Assembly (NCBI GenBank): GCA_027040585.1
Contig: JALULU010000332.1
Span: forward strand, 1-6,491
Origin: Acidobacteriota bacterium
GTDB taxonomy: Bacteria; Acidobacteriota; JAAYUB01; JAMOQF01
Length of the DNA: 6,491 bases
Direction of reading: 5' to 3'
In this document: in pieces, positions 1 through 4,258 of the stretch
Layout of the letters: the number at the start of each line of letters is the position of its first letter
Position numbering within the stretch: the first letter of the stretch is position 1
Translations under genes and position numbers: made by a program
Notes under the pieces: model-generated
The model's database searches: none
Told to the model about the DNA's origin: nothing
Seen by the model: only the letters and a program-made list of their open reading frames with translations

Positions 1-394
1 GATTATAACCTTTTACATCCACAATCTCCACATAATCTCCAAGTTTTACACCCCCAATCGCTGTAAAATCCCTTCCACAACAGTGCATTAAAAAAATATT
101 TTTTTTATAACTAACAATGTCCCTTATCTTACCAATTTTCCCTACAAAATTCCTCAATTCCATATTATTAGGACGCCCTTTAATTAGATCGAAAAATGGT
201 CTTGAAAGGATTTCAAAAATGATAAATGCTATTACAAATAGAGCAATTTTTAAAATTAAAGATAAACTGAAATAAAAAGATAATCCAAGAAACAAAAACC
301 CGCCAAAGAGAGCAAATATTGGCCTAAATTTTATAAAAATCGATACTATTAAACAAAAAATTGAGATTCCAATAAATATATAAGTTAAAGACAT
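1..394 (-). CDS. NfeD-like membrane protein with C-terminal OB-fold, 3'-truncated by window edge
   Basis: An open frame runs 131 codons from ATG at 394 to the window edge without a stop, so the C-terminus is missing. Residues about 3-22, 24-42 and 46-64 are strongly hydrophobic and look like three membrane segments. From residue 80 a soluble beta-rich part begins, with FVGKIGKIRD (84-93), GRDFTAIGG (109-117) and KLGDYVEIVDVKG (about 118-130). This spacing (Gk.G...., then a G-rich turn, then G..V.I..V.G) is that of the NfeD C-terminal OB-fold, and three TM helices plus OB-fold fits the short NfeD1b type. An SD AGGAGGG (407-401) lies one base from an ATG at 400 but about 7 bases from the ATG at 394, so 394 is the better start. 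The gene follows the LolA-like gene by 15 bp and is probably co-transcribed. NfeD1b proteins are usually encoded beside a stomatin/flotillin (SPFH) gene, which would lie off the left edge. The family call is moderately sure; the role in this operon is unknown. Confidence 0.72.
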   Translation of the reverse strand, partial: MSLTYIFIGISIFCLIVSIFIKFRPIFALFGGFLFLGLSFYFSLSLILKIALFVIAFIIFEILSRPFFDLIKGRPNNMELRNFVGKIGKIRDIVSYKKNIFLMHCCGRDFTAIGGVKLGDYVEIVDVKGYN

Positions 395-409
395 ACCCAT
401 CCCTCCTAT

Positions 410-1084
410 TTAAGAAATAACATCTACTCCTGAAGGAATTTTCAGCTTAAAAACGCTATTTTTTAACTTAGTATTGACCTTTATATTTTTAAAATCTATG
501 GTTGTGTAATCACCATCATCTTCAGTTATAACCTGCCTTAAAACTATGCCACTTTTTGAATCAACCCATAAATTGATTTTCTTAAAATAAGATTTTAACT
601 TTTCCTTTTTTGGCGTAAGAGACAAAACACCACAAATGTGCTTACCCAATTTCTTTTCACCAACAAACTTTATAAAAAAATTTTTCTCAAGCCCATTTAA
701 ACTTGTTCCCACTCCAAAAGTCAAATACCTGCTTTTGCTTTTATTAAAACTTTTTTTTATAACCTGTGCTCTTTTGGGATAGTAAATTACTGCCATACCA
801 CCCTTTACAAGCATAAATATTTTTCCCGGTTTATTAATTATTCTTTTTAAAAACATCTCTTTCTTATACTTTTTCAGGAAAAGTTCTCCTTCTTGAGGCT
901 CATCAAAATCTTCAATAATATTAATATATTTTCTTTGAATGAAATCAGCTTTAAAAGTTTTCAAATGGCGATTAAAATGGGAAAACTTCCTTAAATAAAA
1001 ATTTTTACCTCGAACTGCATATAAAGTACTAAAAAGAAAGACAAATATTAGAAAAAATAGAAAAATTTTATTAATTTTTTTCAT
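410..1084 (-). CDS. lolA: LolA-like periplasmic lipoprotein carrier protein
   Basis: This 224-residue protein has a signal peptide: KK at the N-terminus, a very hydrophobic stretch (residues 7-21) and a likely cleavage near LYA (21-23). The mature part matches the LolA pattern. It has LKTFKADFIQ (41-50), corresponding to the usual 'tl.AdF.Q' strand, then EGELFLKK, PGKIFMLV and a 'G..V..Y.P...Q' segment. The C-terminal half carries INLWVDSKSG and VFKLKIPSGVDVI, like the 'F.f..P.gvdvi' ending of LolA proteins. LolA carries lipidated proteins through the periplasm from the LolCDE complex to the outer membrane. The frame is open upstream to 1138, but ATG 1084 is preferred because it has an SD (GGAG) about 9 bases upstream and starts directly with the signal peptide. 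The start overlaps the end of the small TM gene by 14 bases, which suggests translational coupling. The protein is very lysine-rich. A paralogous LolA-fold carrier with a different cargo is possible. Confidence 0.8.
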   Translation of the reverse strand: MKKINKIFLFFLIFVFLFSTLYAVRGKNFYLRKFSHFNRHLKTFKADFIQRKYINIIEDFDEPQEGELFLKKYKKEMFLKRIINKPGKIFMLVKGGMAVIYYPKRAQVIKKSFNKSKSRYLTFGVGTSLNGLEKNFFIKFVGEKKLGKHICGVLSLTPKKEKLKSYFKKINLWVDSKSGIVLRQVITEDDGDYTTIDFKNIKVNTKLKNSVFKLKIPSGVDVIS

Positions 1085-1259
1085 TCTTTTTCTCCGGTAA
1101 ATTAGGCCTGTCTGTATGAACTTTTTCAATTGATACATTTTTTTTCATATTTGTTATGCCTCTATTTTCAAAGCATGATTTAGGGGTTAAAAAAATAAAA
1201 AGAAGAATTAAGATTACAAGAATATCGTATTGAATTGAACCCCTTTTATACTTCCACAA
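1071..1259 (-). CDS. Small single-TM protein of unknown function (62 aa from TTG, or 71 aa from ATT 1286)
   Basis: I do not recognise a named family. From TTG 1259 the protein has a basic start (WKYKRGS), one membrane segment (about residues 12-28, ILVILILLFIFL), a TPKSCFENR motif just after it, and a hydrophilic lysine-rich tail of about 25 residues. The TTG has its own SD, AGGTGAG (1272-1266), six bases upstream. However, the frame stays open upstream to the ATPase stop codon, and a perfect SD, AGGAGG (1297-1292), sits on that stop. The only start-like codon at proper spacing behind it is ATT at 1286, which would add IFKKLGELF, an amphipathic lead-in. The gene lies 36 bp (or 9 bp, with ATT) after the ATPase and overlaps the LolA-like start by 14 bases. 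Being squeezed between two Lol-type genes with coupling on both sides argues for a real gene and a role with the transporter or carrier (inference). Its inner-membrane location is inferred from the TM segment. Confidence 0.62.
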   Translation of the reverse strand: MWKYKRGSIQYDILVILILLFIFLTPKSCFENRGITNMKKNVSIEKVHTDRPNLPEKKNEKN

Positions 1260-1290
1260 AAAGAGCTCACCTAACTTCTTAAAAATCCCT

Positions 1291-1297
1291 ACCTCCT
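1291..1297 (-). promoter_or_regulatory. Strong Shine-Dalgarno AGGAGGT on the ATPase stop codon, lacking a canonical start
   Basis: The AG of the ATPase stop TAG (1298-1296) is the first two bases of AGGAGGT. Reading downstream there is no ATG, GTG or TTG in any frame at 4-12 bases. The first candidate is ATT at 1286, five bases after AGGAGG and in frame with the small TM protein. The next starts are GTG about 22 bases on (out of frame) and TTG 1259. The site therefore either drives initiation at ATT or helps reinitiation further downstream. Confidence 0.55.
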
Positions 1298-2042
1298 AAA
1301 AAGTAAAAAGTGATTGGTGTTCAAAGGAATAAATCGCCCCTTTATCCTTATCCTCTATTTGTCCATCTTTCATCTTTACTATTCTGTGAGCATAGGCAGC
1401 AGCATCACTGTTATGTGTTATCATAACAATAGTTTGATTATATTTAAGATTTAGATTCCTCAACATTTCAAGCACAATTTGAGAACTATGAGAATCAAGG
1501 CTTCCCGTTGGTTCATCAGCTAAGATAATTGATGGCTTCCCTATCACTGCCCTTGCTATTGCAACTCTTAACTGCTCACCACCCGAAATTTCGAGGGGCT
1601 TATGTTCAAGTTTTTCTCTCAGTCCAAGCATATTTATAACATCTTCTAAAAAACCTTCCCCATCTTCATCCTTTTTTATATGCTTTGCAAGTTCTAAATT
1701 CTGCCTTACAGAAATACCGGGAAAAAGATTATATCTCTGGAAAATAAAACCTATTTTTTCTCTCCTGAGATTTGTTCTATCTCTATCTTTTAATCTGGTA
1801 ATATCATAACCATCAACATATATTTTACCAGAAGTTGGTGTTAAGAGCCCTCCAACCAAATGCAAAAGAGTGGTTTTCCCACAACCGGAAGGACCCATGA
1901 TTGCAAGAAATTCCCCTTTTTTTACCTTTAAATTGATGCCTCTAAGTGCCGGTGTGTCAACTTTTCCTACTTTATAAATCTTCGTGACATTCTTAACTAC
2001 AACAATATTTCCCACACTCAACTCCCTGGAATTTATATCCAT
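1296..2042 (-). CDS. LolD/MacB-type ABC transporter ATP-binding protein
   Basis: This 248-residue ATPase has all the ABC motifs in order. The Walker A is GPSGCGKTT (50-58), the Q-loop glutamine is in FQRYNLF (Q102), the signature is ISGGE (152-156), the Walker B is IILADEP (172-178) followed by TGSLD, and the switch histidine is in MITHN (H210). Length and sequence ('PALRGINL', 'LLHLVGGL.TPTSG', 'RREKIGF.FQ..NL') place it with the LolD/MacB/FtsE-like group that energises FtsX-type permeases. It would act on the cytoplasmic face with the permease encoded upstream. ATG 2042 has an SD, AAAGGAG, eight bases upstream. The signature continues E-Q-L-R where most relatives have Q/E-x-Q-R, so the glutamine before the arginine is replaced by leucine. 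A 97-bp gap with a possible promoter separates it from the permease, and its stop codon overlaps an SD for the small TM gene. LolD rather than MacB is inferred from the LolA neighbour. Confidence 0.9.
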   Translation of the reverse strand: MDINSRELSVGNIVVVKNVTKIYKVGKVDTPALRGINLKVKKGEFLAIMGPSGCGKTTLLHLVGGLLTPTSGKIYVDGYDITRLKDRDRTNLRREKIGFIFQRYNLFPGISVRQNLELAKHIKKDEDGEGFLEDVINMLGLREKLEHKPLEISGGEQLRVAIARAVIGKPSIILADEPTGSLDSHSSQIVLEMLRNLNLKYNQTIVMITHNSDAAAYAHRIVKMKDGQIEDKDKGAIYSFEHQSLFTF

Positions 2043-2074
2043 ATGTTTTTCTCCTTTTTAAAACCCAAAATAAT

Positions 2075-2103
2075 AGTATAAACTTATATGTTAAAATCTT
2101 CAA
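2075..2103 (-). promoter_or_regulatory. Candidate sigma-70 promoter upstream of the ATPase gene
   Basis: On the minus strand TTGAAG (2103-2098) is followed after exactly 17 bases by TATACT (2080-2075). These match the consensus in four and five of six positions. The site lies in the only sizeable gap inside the cluster, 33 bases before the ATPase start. It could give the ATPase, small TM, LolA-like and NfeD-like genes a separate transcript. The surrounding DNA is very AT-rich, so chance matches are likely. Confidence 0.35.
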
Positions 2104-2139
2104 GAATTAAAACCTCTTTAAACAATAATTATAAAAAAA

Positions 2140-3240
2140 CTACTCAAATGTCAAAGCCTCAACAGGGTCCTGTCTGGCAGCCTTGATTGCCGGATAAAAT
2201 GCTCCAAAAATCCCACTAAAAATAGCGAGCACTATTATTATAAAAATCCACTTAAGCTGAATATCTATAATTAATGATGGATGTATCTTATGCAAAAATT
2301 TAACAATCAAAAAAGTAGCCCCAATCCCTGTGCCAAGCCCAATGAAGGTTAGGGCAAACGCCTCCTTAAGTATCATAGAAATTATATAAAAATTCGATGC
2401 ACCCAAAGATTTTAAAATCCCAATTTCTCTGGTTCTCTCAGAAATTGTGGTATACATAGTTAGTAAAATGACAAAAAAGGATATTATTACAGAAATTGAT
2501 ATCAATACTATTGTAAATTCCTCCAAACCGGGTAGAGATGAAGTCATTAGTTTGTAAATGTCTGCTGCTCTGGTAACGGTATACCCCTTAAATGGCGGAG
2601 TATTCTTTAAATAATTATAAACTTTTTCTATATCCTTTTTAGAATCGCATTTAATATAAAAAATTGATACTTTATTATGTGAATCAGTCAAGTCCTGAAG
2701 TGTTTTAAGTGGCACCATTATTCTTGCACCAATACCTGATCTAAAAATGCCAACTATTGTAAACTTATGGTTTAAAACCTTTATTTTATCCCCAAGTTTT
2801 ATATGATGTGATTTCTGATAAATGTCGTCAACAATACATTCATAGGGATTTTTAAAAAGCCTTCCATTAATAATTACAAGCCCATTATCACTTACTTGAT
2901 TAAAAGAATTAGGTTCTATACCAAAAATTAAAGAGAATGTTTTCTTGTTAAATTGATGTATCATTGGAGACACATATTTTATACCATTAACCGCTAAAAG
3001 CTTATCTTTAATCTTATATGGCATGGTTGCATTATTAAGTGCAAACAAAAGTGAGGAACCTGGAGGTTGAAAAAATAAATCTGCCCTTGTGTTTTTTGTT
3101 CTTTGTGCTGAGTCTTTAATTAATCCATTTGTAAGTCCTTCGAATAAAAGTACCATAATAACAGAAAGAGCCACAGCAAATATTGAGACAATTGTTCTTG
3201 TCGGTCTTTTTTTTATGTTAGCCCAGAATAAGCCCTTCAA
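2140..3240 (-). CDS. FtsX-family ABC transporter permease, LolC/E- or MacB-like
   Basis: This 366-residue protein has the classic four-helix FtsX/MacB layout. TM1 is at about 16-36, a periplasmic domain (MacB_PCD-like) spans about 40-238, and three C-terminal helices lie at about 243-264, 286-315 and 330-350. Diagnostic motifs are SERTREIGILKSLGAS (267-282), the coupling region between TM2 and TM3 that meets the ATPase, and the terminal YPAIKAARQDPVEAL (349-363). The periplasmic part contains LGDKIKVLNHKFTIVGIF (149-166), typical of this domain. Such permeases move or extract substrates from the periplasmic side of the inner membrane by mechanotransmission. Only one permease gene is present, so a homodimer is likely rather than a LolC/LolE pair. 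The start is TTG (3240), with SD AGGAGAG overlapping the stop of the lipoprotein gene 10 bp upstream. The substrate cannot be read from the sequence. The Lol assignment rests on the LolA-like and LolB-like neighbours. Confidence 0.88.
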   Translation of the reverse strand: MKGLFWANIKKRPTRTIVSIFAVALSVIMVLLFEGLTNGLIKDSAQRTKNTRADLFFQPPGSSLLFALNNATMPYKIKDKLLAVNGIKYVSPMIHQFNKKTFSLIFGIEPNSFNQVSDNGLVIINGRLFKNPYECIVDDIYQKSHHIKLGDKIKVLNHKFTIVGIFRSGIGARIMVPLKTLQDLTDSHNKVSIFYIKCDSKKDIEKVYNYLKNTPPFKGYTVTRAADIYKLMTSSLPGLEEFTIVLISISVIISFFVILLTMYTTISERTREIGILKSLGASNFYIISMILKEAFALTFIGLGTGIGATFLIVKFLHKIHPSLIIDIQLKWIFIIIVLAIFSGIFGAFYPAIKAARQDPVEALTFE

Positions 3241-3250
3241 TTTTACTCTC

Positions 3251-4141
3251 CTAATTTAATATTTTTTTTGAATATTTTTCTGGAAGATTTAAGATAAAAG
3301 ACTTGCTCGGCAACTTGTGATTTAGCAAAATCTTTTTAATAGAAATTTCTACTCTATATCCATCCATTTTTCTATCTAATGAAATATAAGTTGGAAAAGA
3401 AATTCCACCAAATTTTTTAAAATTATAGTAATTTATATCTTCCACTATTTTCCCATTATTATCAAATATCTTTTTTCTAACAACTTCCAGACTACTTCTC
3501 TCAAGAAAATACTCTCTTTGTGGAATCAGATTTCCATTTTTATCTCTTCCCACAACAGTTATTAAATAATATCTATGAAATTTTGTGTCATACTCCTCAA
3601 CAAGTACATCCTTTAAACTTTCAGGATTAAATTTTAAAAAAAATGTTTCATAAATGTGAAGTGGTCTAATATTTTTTAAATTATATTTTAAATCCTTATC
3701 ATTTTCTTTAATAACGCTATCAACTTTTATCTCTGTAGAAGATTTCCCAACATACAATGTTCTCTTTTTAGGATACCATATTTTAAAATTATTTCCCTTC
3801 TGTAAAATATCCACCACACAACTTTTTACAACCGGAGCAAAAATCTGTAATCTAAAATCCATTTTATTATCTGCAATTAGTAAACCTTTTACAGTTGGAT
3901 ATTTTTCCTTTAAACCTTTTTTCTCAGACAGAGCAATAAACCTGAATTTCCCTGTTTTAATTAAAATAGTTTTGACCTCTTCACTTTTAGTTTTTAAAAT
4001 ATCTAAAATTTTATCTCTTTTTAACTCAACTGCTTTTTTGTAATAGGCTGGTATTTTTAAGCTTTCTTTCTTAACAAAACAGCCCTCTAAAAAAAGGAGG
4101 ACAAAAAGAGAAAACATTAAAAAGACTGTTATTTTTTTCAA
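3251..4141 (-). CDS. Lipoprotein with LolB/DUF4292-like features
   Basis: This 296-residue protein begins with a lipoprotein signal peptide: KK, a hydrophobic core (5-18) and the lipobox LEGC with Cys21 as the lipidation site. Glu at -2 is unusual in a lipobox. Residue +2 is Phe, not Asp, so nothing signals inner-membrane retention by the enterobacterial rule. The mature part is beta-rich and resembles the LolA/LolB fold as in DUF4292 proteins. It has KTGKFRFIAL (62-71), DFRLQIFAPV (95-104), GNNFKIWYPKKRTLYVG (116-132), and a C-terminal stretch with YNFKKFGGISFPTYISL (239-255), KKILLNHKLP (269-278) and FILNLPEKY (282-290). This suggests an outer-membrane acceptor that inserts lipoproteins delivered by the LolA-like protein; that is inference from fold resemblance and context. 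The start is TTG 4141 with AAAGGGG eight bases upstream. It is the first gene after the hppA terminator, and its stop TAG overlaps the permease SD. Confidence 0.72.
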   Translation of the reverse strand: MKKITVFLMFSLFVLLFLEGCFVKKESLKIPAYYKKAVELKRDKILDILKTKSEEVKTILIKTGKFRFIALSEKKGLKEKYPTVKGLLIADNKMDFRLQIFAPVVKSCVVDILQKGNNFKIWYPKKRTLYVGKSSTEIKVDSVIKENDKDLKYNLKNIRPLHIYETFFLKFNPESLKDVLVEEYDTKFHRYYLITVVGRDKNGNLIPQREYFLERSSLEVVRKKIFDNNGKIVEDINYYNFKKFGGISFPTYISLDRKMDGYRVEISIKKILLNHKLPSKSFILNLPEKYSKKILN

Positions 4142-4178
4142 AAAATATACCCCTTTAGTATCTCAAAATAATTATAGA

Positions 4179-4207
4179 AATTTATCAAATTAAAATATTG
4201 GTGTCAA
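4179..4207 (-). promoter_or_regulatory. Candidate promoter of the lipoprotein-transporter operon
   Basis: A perfect -35 hexamer TTGACA (4207-4202) is followed after 17 bases by TAAATT (4184-4179), a four-of-six match to -10. A perfect TATAAT lies slightly downstream (4176-4171), but its spacing to TTGACA is 25 bases, too long for one promoter. Either could be the -10. The location, between the hppA terminator and the first gene of the next cluster, fits an operon promoter with a short leader carrying the SD. Confidence 0.5.
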
Positions 4208-4216
4208 GGAAGTAGT

Positions 4217-4251
4217 AAAAAAGGGGACAGACACTTTTTGCGCCTGCCCCC
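4217..4251 (-). terminator. Rho-independent terminator after hppA
   Basis: On the minus strand the hppA stop is followed after seven bases by GGGGGCAGGCGC, loop AAAAA, GTGTCTGTCCCC and then TTTTTT. The arms pair over all 12 positions, with three G-U wobbles and no bulge. On the plus strand the same three positions would be A-C mismatches, so the hairpin is built for the minus-strand transcript. It should separate hppA from the lipoprotein operon. Confidence 0.85.
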
Positions 4252-4258
4252 AAAAAGT
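4233..4258. repeat. 8-bp perfect inverted repeat overlapping the terminator
   Basis: ACTTTTTG (4233-4240) and CAAAAAGT (4251-4258) are perfect inverted repeats around a 10-base centre. They share bases with both terminator arms and the loop, so the two hairpins cannot form together. The right end includes the first base of the hppA stop triplet on the plus strand (4258). Confidence 0.6.

Noticed and set aside
398..400. First ATG as the NfeD-like start
   Set aside because: Only one base separates it from AGGAGG; the ATG at 394 in the same frame has normal spacing.
1085..1138. Upstream 18-codon extension of the LolA-like protein
   Set aside because: It would put a basic, non-signal stretch before a clear signal peptide and overlap the small TM gene by 68 bases. 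ATG 1084 has a proper SD.
2043..2139. Additional small gene or broken gene in the gap between permease and ATPase
   Set aside because: The gap is too short and AT-rich with no start plus SD other than that of the ATPase.
4217..4258. Bidirectional terminator serving a plus-strand transcript
   Set aside because: On the plus strand three stem pairs become A-C mismatches, and no plus-strand gene reads into it.
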